This document shows, in pieces, positions 1-9,197 of a DNA stretch of 50,361 nt. The stretch is from contig NZ_PGCP01000032.1 in assembly GCF_002812985.1 (NCBI RefSeq), positions 1 to 50,361 of the forward strand, given 5' to 3'. Source of the DNA: Aeromonas lusitana. GTDB lineage: Bacteria > Pseudomonadota > Gammaproteobacteria > Enterobacterales > Aeromonadaceae. How positions within the stretch are numbered: position 1 is the first letter of the stretch; each line of letters begins with the position of its first letter. The translations under genes and the position numbers were made by a program. A model generated the notes under the pieces. It saw only the letters and a program-made list of their open reading frames with translations. It searched no databases and was not told the DNA's origin.

Positions 1-648
1 GCGGGTGAACCCATCGCCCACCTCGTCGGTGAGCGGGAGTTCTGGTCTCTGCCTCTCAAGGTGAGCCCGGCGACCCTGATCCCGCGCCCGGACACGGAAG
101 TGCTGGTGGAGCAGGCGCTGGCTCGCCTGCCAGTCGGCCCCTGCGCCGTGCTGGATCTGGGCACAGGCACCGGGGCCATTGCCCTGGCCATCAAGTCAGA
201 GCGCCCGGATCTTAACCTGTGGGCGGTGGATCGGATGCCGGAGGCGGCCGCCCTGGCTCGCGCCAACAGTGCGGCCCTTGGCCTGCCCATCGAGGTGCGT
301 GACGGTAGCTGGTTTGAGCCGCTCTCGGACGCGCCCCGCTTTGCCATGATCGTCTCCAATCCGCCCTATATCGACGGTGCGGATCCCCACCTCAATGAGG
401 GGGACGTGCGCTTCGAGCCCCGCTCCGCCTTGGTGGCAGACGAGCAGGGGCTGGCGGATATCCGCCTGATAGTGGCGCAGGCGCCGGCCCATCTGCTGCC
501 CGGCGGCTGGCTCTTGCTGGAGCACGGCTGGCAGCAGGGGGAAATGGTGCGTCAACTCCTGCTGCAGCATGGCTATCGCGAGGTAGCCAGCGTGCGCGAT
601 TACGGGGATAACGAGCGGGTGACCCTGGGTTGCCTGCCTCACGAATGA
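1..648 (+). CDS. prmC: PrmC (HemK), N5-glutamine methyltransferase for release factors, 5' truncated
   Basis: The gene enters the window already open in frame 1, so its N-terminal helical domain is missing; the first visible residues are AGEPIAHLVGEREFW. PrmC methylates the GGQ glutamine of peptide release factors RF1 and RF2 using SAM. The visible part holds the SAM-binding strand-loop DLGTGTGAIAL (about residue 51 of the visible part) and the hallmark NPPY motif (in SNPPYID), which holds the substrate glutamine. In-frame GTG at 61 is internal, because homology continues upstream of it. The order prmC-sirB2-sirB1-kdsA matches the enterobacterial prfA operon, so prfA is expected just outside the window. 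Identity is secure; only the start is missing. Confidence 0.95.
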   Translation, partial: AGEPIAHLVGEREFWSLPLKVSPATLIPRPDTEVLVEQALARLPVGPCAVLDLGTGTGAIALAIKSERPDLNLWAVDRMPEAAALARANSAALGLPIEVRDGSWFEPLSDAPRFAMIVSNPPYIDGADPHLNEGDVRFEPRSALVADEQGLADIRLIVAQAPAHLLPGGWLLLEHGWQQGEMVRQLLLQHGYREVASVRDYGDNERVTLGCLPHE

Positions 649-691
649 GTACAGGCAGGCTGGTGCCTGTCTGATGGTGCAAGGACATGTT

Positions 692-1075
692 ATGTATGTT
701 GCTCTGAAACATCTTCACCTGCTGCTGATTGGGGCGGCCGTGCTGATGTTCATGCTGCGCTTTTACTGGGTTCAGACCGGCTCGGGTCAGGCCCGCAACG
801 CTCGGGTATTGCAGGCAAGCGGCTGGCTCAATGGCCTGGTGGTGCTCTCCGGCGTACTGCTGTGCATGGTGCTGGATCTCAATCCGCTCAACAATGCCAC
901 CCCCTGGCTCAGCGAGAAGCTGACCGCCATCCTGGTGGTGGCCTTCCTCGCGATGATGGCGCTGCGCCTGGCGCGCAACAACGGCATCCGCTGGTTCGCC
1001 TTCCTGGGGGCGCTGGGGTGGGTCTTCTTTATTGCCAAGCTTGCTCTGTTCAAGCAGGCCAGTCTATTCGGTTAG
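692..1075 (+). CDS. sirB2: SirB2 family membrane protein
   Basis: A 127-residue hydrophobic protein with about four predicted membrane spans (LHLLLIGAAVLMFML near the start, LVVLSGVLL, AILVVAFLAMMAL and WVFFIAKLALF). It fits the SirB family, whose molecular role is unknown; the name comes from an old link to Salmonella invasion-gene expression. I chose ATG 692 over the in-frame ATG at 674 because AAGGA (681-685) sits six bases before it, and the protein then begins MYVALKHLHLLL. It lies 43 bases after prmC and its stop is two bases before the sirB1 start, so the genes are very probably cotranscribed. Confidence 0.88.
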   Translation: MYVALKHLHLLLIGAAVLMFMLRFYWVQTGSGQARNARVLQASGWLNGLVVLSGVLLCMVLDLNPLNNATPWLSEKLTAILVVAFLAMMALRLARNNGIRWFAFLGALGWVFFIAKLALFKQASLFG

Positions 1076-1077
1076 GA

Positions 1078-1868
1078 ATGACGAAGATGATACGTGTGGA
1101 TGAGTGGACCGATTTCGAGGCCCATGATCTGGCAGAATTGGCCCTCTCCGTCAGCGACGAGATCCAGGGCCATGTCAGCACGGGGGAGGCCGAACTGGCC
1201 CACCTTGATGCCTGGCTGGACGAGGCCATTGCCGAGGGCAACTGTGACGAGGTGCGTCGCCAACTGCTCGCCGGTTTCTACCAGACCCTGGGTTTTCGTG
1301 GTGACTGGCAGGATTACTTCTCCAGCGCCAACTGCGATCTGGCCCAGGTGCTGACGCGCAGGAAGGGCATTCCGGTGAGCCTTGGCATCCTCATCATCCA
1401 GCTGGGCCGCAAGATAGGCCTGGACGTGGAGGGGATCTGCTTCCCCGGTCACTTCCTGGTGAGCTTCGCCGGCAGCGAAGGTGAGGTCTATGTGGACCCC
1501 TTCAACGGCGACGAGCTGAGCTGGCACCGCATCGAGCTGCTACTGCGCGGTGCCCTTGGCAATCTCGCGACCCTGAGCGACGATCTGCTGCAGCCTTCCG
1601 GCCAGTGGGAGATCATCGAGCGGCTGCTCAACGTCAGCAAGGGCGCCCTGCTGCGGGAAGAGCGCATGACGGAGGCGCTGCGCTGCAGCGAGCTGCTGCT
1701 GCGCATGAAACCGGGCGATCCCCTGGAGACGCGGGATCGGGGCTTTATCTACGAGCAGCTCGACTGCCCCCGTTTCGCCGCCGACGACTTTGAATACTTT
1801 ATTGAACAGTGCCCGGACGATCCGGTTGCCGACGTGCTGAAAAGCCAGCTGGCGACGCTGGATCTGAG

Positions 1869-1887
<19 letters not shown>
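1078..1887 (+). CDS. sirB1: SirB1 family protein (transglutaminase-like/TPR)
   Basis: A 269-residue protein of the SirB1 family, with an N-terminal transglutaminase-like region (residues about 80-180, with RRKGIPVSLGILIIQLGRK and the GHFLVSF and YVDPF motifs) and a C-terminal tetratricopeptide-like part. The biochemical role is not established; the family is conserved beside kdsA in gammaproteobacteria. ATG 1078 is taken as the start (MTKMIRVDEW), with AGGA at 1074-1077 very close; ATG 1087 (MIRVDEW) is a real alternative with better spacing. An open frame runs far upstream of this but overlaps sirB2 and is not coding. Its last 17 bases are repeated 89 bases downstream (see the repeat entry). 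Confidence 0.85.
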
Positions 1888-2842
<955 letters not shown>

Positions 2843-2869
2843 TCCCGCAGCCGAATAGCTGAATGAACA

Positions 2870-2896
2870 ATGCCCCGTCCTACGGGGCATTTTTAT
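2870..2896 (+). terminator. Rho-independent terminator of the kdsA operon
   Basis: ATGCCCCGT (2870-2878) pairs with ACGGGGCAT (2882-2890) across a three-base loop, followed by a T-rich tail (TTTTTATTT). It lies 28 bases after the kdsA stop. Confidence 0.9.
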
Positions 2897-3144
2897 TTCC
2901 GAGACATTCTCACTAAGGTCTTAAATAAATCACTGACCAACTATATCACGGTTGCCGTGGTGTTAATGATGTTAAATATATTGTGTGATTGATGTCGCTA
3001 AATTAATTCTTATAACGTGTGAAAGTGCCGCCGTTGGAATGGCGAAATGGCATGAACCGGATGAGAGAGTGAAATATCTCGCCGCGGATCCCTGCACGCG
3101 TTTTTTGCCATCGCCCGTGTCAATTAATTAACAGGACGTTGAGC

Positions 3145-4428
3145 ATGCACAAGAAAATATTAAGCAGCCTCTATTTTCAGGTGATATTGGCCATTACCAT
3201 AGGGGTCATATTGGGACACTTCTATCCGAGCCTGGGCGCCGATATGAAACCCCTCGGCGATGGCTTCGTGAAATTAATCAAGATGATCATTGCCCCCGTT
3301 ATTTTCTGCACCGTCGTGACCGGCATTGCGGGGATGGAGAGCATGAAGGCGGTGGGCAAAACCGGCGCCATCGCGCTCGTCTATTTCGAGGTGGTCAGCA
3401 CACTGGCACTGGTCATCGGCCTGTGCGTGGTGAACCTGCTGCAGCCCGGGGTGGGCATGAACGTGGATCCGGCCTCGCTGGATGTCAGCGCCATCTCTGT
3501 CTATGCGGAGCAGGCCAAGTCCCAGGGCATCATCGCTTTCCTGCTGGACGTGATCCCGGGCAGCGTGATCGGTGCCTTCGCCAGCGGCAATATCCTGCAG
3601 GTGTTGTTATTTGCGGTGCTGTTTGGCTTCTCTTTGCATCATATCGGGGAGAAGGGGAAGCTGGTATTCAATGTGATCGACAGCTTCTCCCAGGTTATTT
3701 TCGGCATCATCAACATGATCATGAAGTTGGCGCCAGTCGGGGCATTTGGCGCCATGGCCTTCACCATAGGTAAATATGGCATCGGCTCGCTGGTGCAGCT
3801 CGGACAATTGATCGCCAGCTTCTATCTGACCTGTCTGCTGTTTATTTTCCTGGTGCTCGGCAGCATCGCCAAGGCCAATGGTTTCAGCATCCTGCGCTTT
3901 ATTTCCTATATCAAGGAAGAGCTGCTGATCGTGCTGGGAACCTCTTCTTCCGAATCCGTCTTGCCGCGCATGCTGGTCAAGATGGAGGCGCTCGGTTGCA
4001 AGAAGTCGGTGGTGGGGCTGGTGATCCCGACCGGTTACTCCTTCAACTTGGATGGCACCTCCATCTACCTGACCATGGCCGCGGTCTTCATCGCTCAGGC
4101 GACCAACACGCCGCTGGATCTGTTCCATCAGATCACCCTGTTGGTGGTGCTGCTCATCTCCTCCAAGGGGGCGGCGGGAGTCACCGGCAGCGGCTTTATC
4201 GTGCTGGCGGCCACCATCTCGGCGGTGGGGCACCTGCCGCTCGCCGGGCTGGCGCTGATCCTGGGGATAGATCGCTTCATGTCGGAGGCCCGTGCCCTGA
4301 CCAACCTCATCGGCAACGGGGTAGCGACCCTGGTGGTGGCCCGCTACTGCGATCAGCTCGACGAGCAGCAGATGAACGAGGTGCTCGCCAAGCCGGTTGC
4401 CGTGCAGCGCGTCGATCAACATGGCTAA
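3145..4428 (+). CDS. dctA: C4-dicarboxylate transporter DctA
   Basis: DctA is an inner-membrane symporter of the dicarboxylate/amino acid:cation symporter family that imports succinate, fumarate and malate under aerobic growth. The 427-residue product starts [20 protein letters not shown] and shows family motifs: the serine-rich hairpin [13 protein letters not shown] (about 270), [16 protein letters not shown] (about 300) and [12 protein letters not shown] (about 345). ATG 3145 is preferred to the in-frame TTG at 3139 because AGGACG lies just upstream. The 250-base AT-rich leader contains a weak CRP-like sequence (TGTGATTGATGTCGCT, 2984-2999) and a TATAAC hexamer at 3011; both are tentative. 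Other family members carry glutamate; DctA is favoured by overall similarity. Confidence 0.92.
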   Translation: MHKKILSSLYFQVILAITIGVILGHFYPSLGADMKPLGDGFVKLIKMIIAPVIFCTVVTGIAGMESMKAVGKTGAIALVYFEVVSTLALVIGLCVVNLLQPGVGMNVDPASLDVSAISVYAEQAKSQGIIAFLLDVIPGSVIGAFASGNILQVLLFAVLFGFSLHHIGEKGKLVFNVIDSFSQVIFGIINMIMKLAPVGAFGAMAFTIGKYGIGSLVQLGQLIASFYLTCLLFIFLVLGSIAKANGFSILRFISYIKEELLIVLGTSSSESVLPRMLVKMEALGCKKSVVGLVIPTGYSFNLDGTSIYLTMAAVFIAQATNTPLDLFHQITLLVVLLISSKGAAGVTGSGFIVLAATISAVGHLPLAGLALILGIDRFMSEARALTNLIGNGVATLVVARYCDQLDEQQMNEVLAKPVAVQRVDQHG

Positions 4429-4474
4429 GTGCCAAAGGCCTTGCATCAATGCAGTGACGAGAGATCGTCATCCA

Positions 4475-4503
4475 TAAAAAAACGGCCCGAGAGGGCCGTT
4501 TTT
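4475..4503. terminator. Bidirectional terminator between dctA and grcA
   Basis: AAACGGCCC and GGGCCGTTT arms around a GAGA loop, with A-run on the left and T-run on the right, so it can end the dctA transcript on the plus strand and the grcA transcript on the minus strand. Confidence 0.88.
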
Positions 4504-4530
4504 CATGATGCAGTTTAACCGCAGAGCGAC

Positions 4531-4911
4531 TTACAGGCTCTGGGTGAAGGTGCGGGTGACCACATCACGCTGCTGTTCCGGGGTCAGGGCGTTGAAGCGC
4601 ACTGCATAGCCGGAGACGCGGATGGTCAGCTGCGGGTATTTTTCCGGATTGGCGATGGCGTCTTCCAGGGTCTCGCGGCGCAGCACGTTGACGTTCAGGT
4701 GTTGACCACCCTCGACCACCGGCTCGGTTTGAACCGGCAGCTCACGGTATTCGAACTGACCCAGATCGGACAGGGCCACTTCCTGGTCGGCGGCGAAGCT
4801 GTCGCCCTTGGCGCAGATGCAGCGAGCCTGTTGTTTCTCTTCGTCCAGCAGCCAGAAAGAGTTCAGCAGAGCGGCGTTGTTGGACTGGGTGATTTGGATG
4901 CCCTTGATCAT
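4531..4911 (-). CDS. grcA: Autonomous glycyl radical cofactor GrcA (YfiD)
   Basis: A 126-residue protein matching E. coli YfiD nearly end to end. It replaces the C-terminal glycyl-radical part of pyruvate formate-lyase after oxygen damage, restoring anaerobic pyruvate cleavage. The C-terminal block [31 protein letters not shown] and [14 protein letters not shown] carries the radical glycine in RVSGYAV. The start MIKGIQIT is chosen over an upstream in-frame ATG because GAGGAG lies just before it and the N terminus aligns with YfiD. Two FNR sites lie upstream, consistent with strong anaerobic induction. Confidence 0.96.
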   Translation of the reverse strand: MIKGIQITQSNNAALLNSFWLLDEEKQQARCICAKGDSFAADQEVALSDLGQFEYRELPVQTEPVVEGGQHLNVNVLRRETLEDAIANPEKYPQLTIRVSGYAVRFNALTPEQQRDVVTRTFTQSL

Positions 4912-5550
4912 GGTATGACTCCTCATAGGAAGGGATTTCATTGGTAAGGAGATACCCCTGATGTTTTTAAACCACCTCATCGAATGGATGATTTAAAGGG
5001 GCCTTGCCTTACACCTTTGCTTCGTTGGGGTCATATATACCACGAGGGTAATAATACGAAAATTGATCCAAATCAAAAAATACGCGAATAGCACGGCGAT
5101 GAGAGGATTAAATTATTGAGTTTAATCAAAATTCTCTCATTTTTATGATTTCGTAAGATATATTAATTATGCATTTTATATTTGGTAAATCTAGTAATTT
5201 AACTACATGTTTTGCTGTTTTTTTGTTTCCGAGATCCGGGCTGGTTGCCAGGGGAGAGCTGAAAAAGGCCACGGCAAGGGGGCTCCGCGGCTTGGGGCGG
5301 CATCGAGTGCATCGATAAAAGAGATGGTTAATGAGTAAACATATCTGCTTATAAGATGGTAAAAGCGGCCAGGGCAGGCAGATGAAGCGCCCCGTCAGGG
5401 GGAAGATGGCCTGGCCACGGTTGCGTCCACTGGCCTTGGCCCCTATTCTGGGCCCCTCGTTGCCTCGCGCAGCAGATCCGTATGCCGACCGGCACATGCT
5501 GGAGCAGGGCGCGATGAGCAAAGATATGGGTATTTATTGAGGAGAGTGGT
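4912..5550. other. Intergenic region between grcA and ung
   Basis: About 640 bases without a credible gene. The left part is the grcA leader and FNR promoter. 5130-5230 is AT-rich with no recognised motif. A weak plus-strand promoter for ung (TTAATG at 5328, TATAAG at 5350, 16-base spacer) is possible. A 131-codon minus-strand open frame here has no family resemblance, and I do not regard it as a gene. Confidence 0.5.
5034..5129 (-). promoter_or_regulatory. grcA promoter with two tandem FNR sites
   Basis: A perfect FNR consensus TTGATCCAAATCAA lies at 5063-5076. A second site, TTGAGTTTAATCAA (one mismatch), lies at 5116-5129. Their centres are 53 bases apart. A minus-strand -10-like TATATA (5039-5034) puts the probable transcription start near 5028, so the proximal site would be centred near -41.5, the class II activator position. 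The E. coli yfiD promoter also has two FNR sites with 53-base centre spacing (-40.5 and -93.5), where upstream occupancy limits expression under full anaerobiosis. Site calls are direct; the regulatory behaviour is inferred from E. coli. Confidence 0.85.
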
Positions 5551-6219
5551 GTGGTGACCTGGACAGATGTGATTGGATCCGAGAAGGAACAGGACTATTT
5601 CAAGACCACCCTGGCGACCGTCAGGAGTGAGCGGGAGGCGGGCAAGGTGATCTATCCCCCCGCCACCGAGGTGTTCAATGCCTTCAAGCTGACCGAGCTG
5701 GACCAGGTCAAGGTGGTGATCCTGGGGCAGGACCCCTATCACGGCCCGAACCAGGCCCACGGCCTCTGCTTCTCCGTGCTGCCCGGGGTGCGCACGCCCC
5801 CCTCCCTGGTCAACATCTATAAGGAGATGCAACGGGACCTGCCGGGTTTCGTCACCCCGAACCACGGCTTCCTAGAGTCCTGGGCCACACAAGGGGTCTT
5901 GCTGCTCAATACCGTGCTGACGGTGCAGGCGGGCATGGCCCACTCCCATGCGCATCTGGGCTGGGAGACCTTCACCGACCGGGTCATAGAGCAGATCAAC
6001 GCCAGCTGCGAGGGGGTGGTCTTCCTGCTGTGGGGCGCCCATGCCCAGAAGAAGGGCCGCTTCATCGACCGTCAGCGCCACCATGTGCTGAGCGCACCCC
6101 ACCCGAGCCCGCTCTCCGCCCATCGCGGTTTCATCGGCTGCGGCCACTTCTCCGAGACCAACCGCCTGCTCGATGAGCAGGGCAAGCGCCCCATCGACTG
6201 GCTCTCGGTCTGCCAATAA
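5551..6219 (+). CDS. ung: Uracil-DNA glycosylase
   Basis: Ung removes uracil from DNA, starting base excision repair after cytosine deamination or dUTP incorporation. The 222-residue protein has the family 1 signatures: GQDPYHG (about 62-68, with the water-activating Asp), the Phe-containing GLCFSV uracil pocket, LLLNTVLTV, and the Leu-loop [11 protein letters not shown] that pushes the flipped base out. The start is a GTG at 5551 preceded by GAGGAGAG (5539-5546); no better ATG is available. The gene stands alone and ends in a strong terminator. Confidence 0.97.
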   Translation: MVTWTDVIGSEKEQDYFKTTLATVRSEREAGKVIYPPATEVFNAFKLTELDQVKVVILGQDPYHGPNQAHGLCFSVLPGVRTPPSLVNIYKEMQRDLPGFVTPNHGFLESWATQGVLLLNTVLTVQAGMAHSHAHLGWETFTDRVIEQINASCEGVVFLLWGAHAQKKGRFIDRQRHHVLSAPHPSPLSAHRGFIGCGHFSETNRLLDEQGKRPIDWLSVCQ

Positions 6220-6250
6220 GCTGCCCAAGCCAATCTGATGTGACCCTCAG

Positions 6251-6286
6251 CAGTGCGATCCCGAAAGGGGTCGCACTGTTTTTTTT
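6251..6286 (+). terminator. Terminator of ung
   Basis: CAGTGCGATCCC and GGGGTCGCACTG pair around a GAAA tetraloop (one T-G wobble), followed by eight T residues. Confidence 0.93.
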
Positions 6287-6434
6287 GCGTGTATGGGACG
6301 GGCATCCGAGTCTTGGGAAGGAGGGTGGATGAGCCGGCATTGTCTGCGTCAGATTTGATTGAGTGCAAAGTTAGCGCATTAAATGGCCGTATACTCGAGA
6401 CAGGATCTTCTCAATTATGTGCCAAGGAGTGCCC

Positions 6435-6983
6435 ATGTTATCCAGTCTGCATAAGGACCACCTCAACATCGCCAAGCTGTTGCAACTGCTGAAATACAAG
6501 CTGGCCGCCATTCGCAGTGAGCAGAGGATCAGCTACTTCCTGATCCGGGACGTGGTGGATTACCTGCGGGAGGTGTCTGACAAATACCACCATCCCAAGG
6601 AGGACCTCATCTATGACTACTACCTGAAATACCGGGTGGTGGAGGGGGAGGTGGCGAACCGATTGCACGAGGAGCATGCCAAGCTGCTGGAGGCAGGCAC
6701 CGAGCTCAAGGAGATGGTGGAGATGATCCTGATGGATGCGGTTATCCCGCTGGATCAGTTCACGGCGCGGCTGGAGCAGTTCATCGAACAGCAGGAGGCG
6801 CACATGAACTATGAGGAAGCGGTGATCTTCCCCCACCTGCGGGACTCCCTGACCGAGGACGATTGGCGTCACCTCGAACAGGTCTGGCAAAACCGGGCCG
6901 CCAACGATCCCCTGTTCGGGGCCGAGATAAGCCAGCACTTCCAGGCGCTGGCCAAGCAGCTCTCCCTGCCCCTCTCTTCCTGA
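6435..6983 (+). CDS. Hemerythrin-like (HHE domain) protein
   Basis: A 182-residue protein whose His/Glu pattern fits a hemerythrin HHE four-helix bundle: HKDH near residue 6, YHHPKEDLIYDY near 52, HEEHAK near 78 and HMNYEEAVIFPHL near 123. Such proteins bind a di-iron centre and have been linked to oxygen, nitric oxide or iron-cluster chemistry; the specific role here is unknown. ATG 6435 is preferred to the in-frame ATG at 6417 because AAGGAG (6424-6429) lies five bases before it. A single perfect FNR half-site (TTGAT at 6355-6359) upstream is not enough to claim FNR control. A terminator follows. Confidence 0.85.
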   Translation: MLSSLHKDHLNIAKLLQLLKYKLAAIRSEQRISYFLIRDVVDYLREVSDKYHHPKEDLIYDYYLKYRVVEGEVANRLHEEHAKLLEAGTELKEMVEMILMDAVIPLDQFTARLEQFIEQQEAHMNYEEAVIFPHLRDSLTEDDWRHLEQVWQNRAANDPLFGAEISQHFQALAKQLSLPLSS

Positions 6984-7000
6984 TGCTTAACACCAAAAGC

Positions 7001-7032
7001 AACGCCCCGATCTGATCGGGGCGTTTTGTTTT
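7001..7032 (+). terminator. Terminator after the hemerythrin gene
   Basis: AACGCCCCGAT and ATCGGGGCGTT arms with a CTG loop, followed by TTGTTTT. It lies 18 bases after the stop codon. Confidence 0.88.
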
Positions 7033-7116
7033 ACCGTATCGGCTCCATCGAGCCTGGATTGGCGCTCTGGTTGGCATGAGGGCGCAGCTCTTGGCACTGC
7101 CGCTCCCCTCGCTCTG

Positions 7117-7296
7117 TTACAGCTCCAGCTCTTCCGAACCCTCGTAGGCGATGTCGATGGACTGCAGCTCCTTCTGCAGGCGGTGCTTGTCTTTAAGCGC
7201 CTCAATCTCACGCCATTTACGCTTCTTTCCCGATGTCCCGCGGCTACGTGAACCCAGCTCAACGACCTCGTCAAAATCGAAGTTGAACATGTCCAT
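7117..7296 (-). CDS. DUF3545 family small protein
   Basis: A 59-residue acidic/basic protein, MDMFNFDFDEVVELGSRSRG followed by a Lys/Arg-rich KKRKWREIEALKDKHRLQKE helix and an acidic tail. This matches my recollection of DUF3545, a small gammaproteobacterial family of unknown function. The start is fixed by a strong AAGGAGG five bases upstream; the open frame continues further upstream but without homology. The central segment probably forms a charged helix. It stands alone on the minus strand between two terminators. Confidence 0.75.
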   Translation of the reverse strand: MDMFNFDFDEVVELGSRSRGTSGKKRKWREIEALKDKHRLQKELQSIDIAYEGSEELEL

Positions 7297-7397
7297 GGCT
7301 CCCTCCTTGGTTTTATGGTTGTCACCATCCGTATAACACGGTGGCTTTGAAAATAAAACGTTTTTGTGACGAGCTTGTGACAACCGGAAAGGGCCCA

Positions 7398-7436
7398 TAA
7401 AAAAACCGGACTGCCCTCGCGGGAGTCCGGTTTTTA
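7398..7436 (-). terminator. Terminator of tal
   Basis: CCGGACT (7406-7412) pairs with AGTCCGG (7424-7430), with an inner CCC/GGG helix and a T-run on the minus strand. It lies about 70 bases past the tal stop and just upstream of the DUF3545 gene promoter region. Confidence 0.85.
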
Positions 7437-7503
7437 TCGGGGTGGGTGGCCAGTCAGACGCGGCTCAGAGGCCGCTGTGCTGGACCAACCCGGTCAGCGC
7501 CTC

Positions 7504-8454
7504 TTAGAGACGGCTGGCCAGCATGGTTTCCAGCTTGCCCTGATCGACGGCGAACATGCGGATGCCTTCACCCAGCTTCTCGACGGCCATGGCGTCCTGG
7601 TTCAGCTCCCAGCGGAATTCGGCTTCGGTCATGGGGGTCGGCTTGGCCTTGCGCTCGCCGGTGTAGTTCAGCTTGCGTACCACGGCGCCTTCGCTCTTGC
7701 TCAGCTCTTCCAGCAGGGCAGGGCCAATGGTCAGGCGGTCGCAACCGGCCAGCTCCAGGATCTCGCCGGTGTTGCGGAAGCTCGCACCCATCACCACTGT
7801 CTGGTAATCGTGCTGCTTGTAGTAGTCGTAGATGGCGGTAACGGAGACCACGCCCGGATCTTCGCTCGCGGTGTAGTCACGGTTGTGCTTGGCCTTGTAC
7901 CAGTCGAGGATGCGACCGACGAACGGGGAGATCAGGAAAGCGCCGGCTTCGGCACAGGCACGGGCCTGGGCGAAGGAGAACAGCAGGGTCAGGTTGCACT
8001 GGATACCTTCTTTCTCCAGCACCTCGGCGGCGCGGATGCCTTCCCAGGTGGAGGCCAGCTTGATCAGGATGCGATCGTTGCTGATGCCGGCTTCGTTGTA
8101 GAGACGGATCAGCTTGCGGGCCTTGGCGATGCTGGCAGCGGTATCGAAGGAGAGACGGGCATCCACCTCGGTGGAGATGCGGCCCGGAACGATTTTCAGC
8201 ACTTCCAGACCTATGTTGACCGCCAGCTTGTCGCCCGCGTCGATGATTTGCTGTGCCTTGTCCTGGCTCTGGGCCTTGGCCCAGTTGATGGCGTCTTCGA
8301 TCAGCGCCGCGTATTCGGGGATCTCGGATGCCTTCAACACCAGGGAAGGGTTGGTGGTGGCATCGATGGGCTGGTAGCGCTTGATGGCTTCGATATCACC
8401 GGTGTCGGCAACTACCGTGGTCAGGGCTTTCAGCTGGGTTAATTTATCGGCCAT
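7504..8454 (-). CDS. tal: Transaldolase
   Basis: Transaldolase moves a dihydroxyacetone unit between sedoheptulose 7-phosphate and glyceraldehyde 3-phosphate in the non-oxidative pentose phosphate pathway. The 316-residue protein is the TalA/TalB type: [20 protein letters not shown] at the start, [14 protein letters not shown], the catalytic Schiff-base lysine in [14 protein letters not shown] (about residue 131), [19 protein letters not shown] and the phosphate-binding [11 protein letters not shown]. The start aligns with E. coli TalB; an in-frame ATG ten codons upstream lacks a useful ribosome binding site. Unlike E. coli talB-tktB or talA-tktB pairs, the transketolase gene is 10 kb away. 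Confidence 0.97.
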   Translation of the reverse strand: MADKLTQLKALTTVVADTGDIEAIKRYQPIDATTNPSLVLKASEIPEYAALIEDAINWAKAQSQDKAQQIIDAGDKLAVNIGLEVLKIVPGRISTEVDARLSFDTAASIAKARKLIRLYNEAGISNDRILIKLASTWEGIRAAEVLEKEGIQCNLTLLFSFAQARACAEAGAFLISPFVGRILDWYKAKHNRDYTASEDPGVVSVTAIYDYYKQHDYQTVVMGASFRNTGEILELAGCDRLTIGPALLEELSKSEGAVVRKLNYTGERKAKPTPMTEAEFRWELNQDAMAVEKLGEGIRMFAVDQGKLETMLASRL

Positions 8455-9197
8455 GGCAAATATCATCTCTTTATGAGGGCGCACTCTCTTGGTGAGGGCG
8501 CAGGCTCGGGGGTTGCGGGCGTGAGAGGACAGTTCTGAAATTAAATTACAAAATTCCGGCGACTCAGGCTCAGAAAAGCGCGATGGGAGTGACCCATCAC
8601 CATTGCCTGCCTAATTAATACGGATGTGGCGCATCCTGCAATAGGGGGGGGTGTATGCTTCTCGTCCAGTCGCTGGAGTGGGGGGCGTAGTATGGGTGTA
8701 ACCTCATGATAAATAACTATTTTAGTGATTTGTCCCGCGGCTTAGCCAGGCCTGAATAAATGCAAATTTTTTAGTTGATTCTCAAATATGTTAAGCCGAT
8801 CACATAAATACTTTCGTCAGCTACTTGAAATTTAATTACGTGTAAAACGTTTTGCGTTACAACCCGGGTGACGGCCGGGTATGGATATAAACGCTTGCCT
8901 CCCGATAAGCCGATCCATGACGTCACTTCCCTGCCTGGTCGGGAAAGATAAAAGGTGCTCCTTTGAGGCTTATTGGTCGTGCGATGGATATGGCATCAAG
9001 TTTTGTTGAAATTTTGCGTGCTAAATGAAGCTTTATTGGCTCGGATTGTTCGTTTTTTGTCTTCCCGGTGAGCTGAATCACTATTCTGAACTCGCTCCCT
9101 ATGCTAGATTCCGCCCCTTTAGCGCATTGCTAATTCGGAAACGGACAGAGAGCGGTCAGCGCAGACTGACCATGGATGTGATAACAACGAGAGAATT
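8455..9197. other. Long intergenic region between tal and the AGCS symporter
   Basis: 740 bases with divergent promoters expected. It contains a CRP-like site (8789-8804), a partly palindromic TGTAA-N11-TTACA element with an AAAACGTTTT core (8841-8861), a G8 run (8643-8650), and several short complementary segments downstream (ATGGAT 8881/ATCCAT 8913; TCCCGA 8900/TCGGGA 8939; AAAGG/CCTTT near 8951; GGTCAG 9154/CTGACC 9166). Together these suggest a structured leader before the symporter gene. I see no known riboswitch core. A 61-codon frame at 9025 overlaps the symporter start and is not convincing. Confidence 0.5.
8789..8804. promoter_or_regulatory. Candidate CRP site
   Basis: TGTTAAGCCGATCACA matches the CRP consensus TGTGA-N6-TCACA at nine of ten half-site positions, with favourable AT flanks. 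It lies between tal and the AGCS symporter and could act on either gene. Confidence 0.5.

Noticed and set aside
5126..5521. A 131-codon minus-strand frame upstream of grcA
   Set aside because: No homology, mixed composition, and it overlaps the FNR-controlled promoter region.
8870..9197. Glycine riboswitch ahead of the AGCS symporter
   Set aside because: The conserved aptamer core could not be found; only unspecific hairpins are visible.
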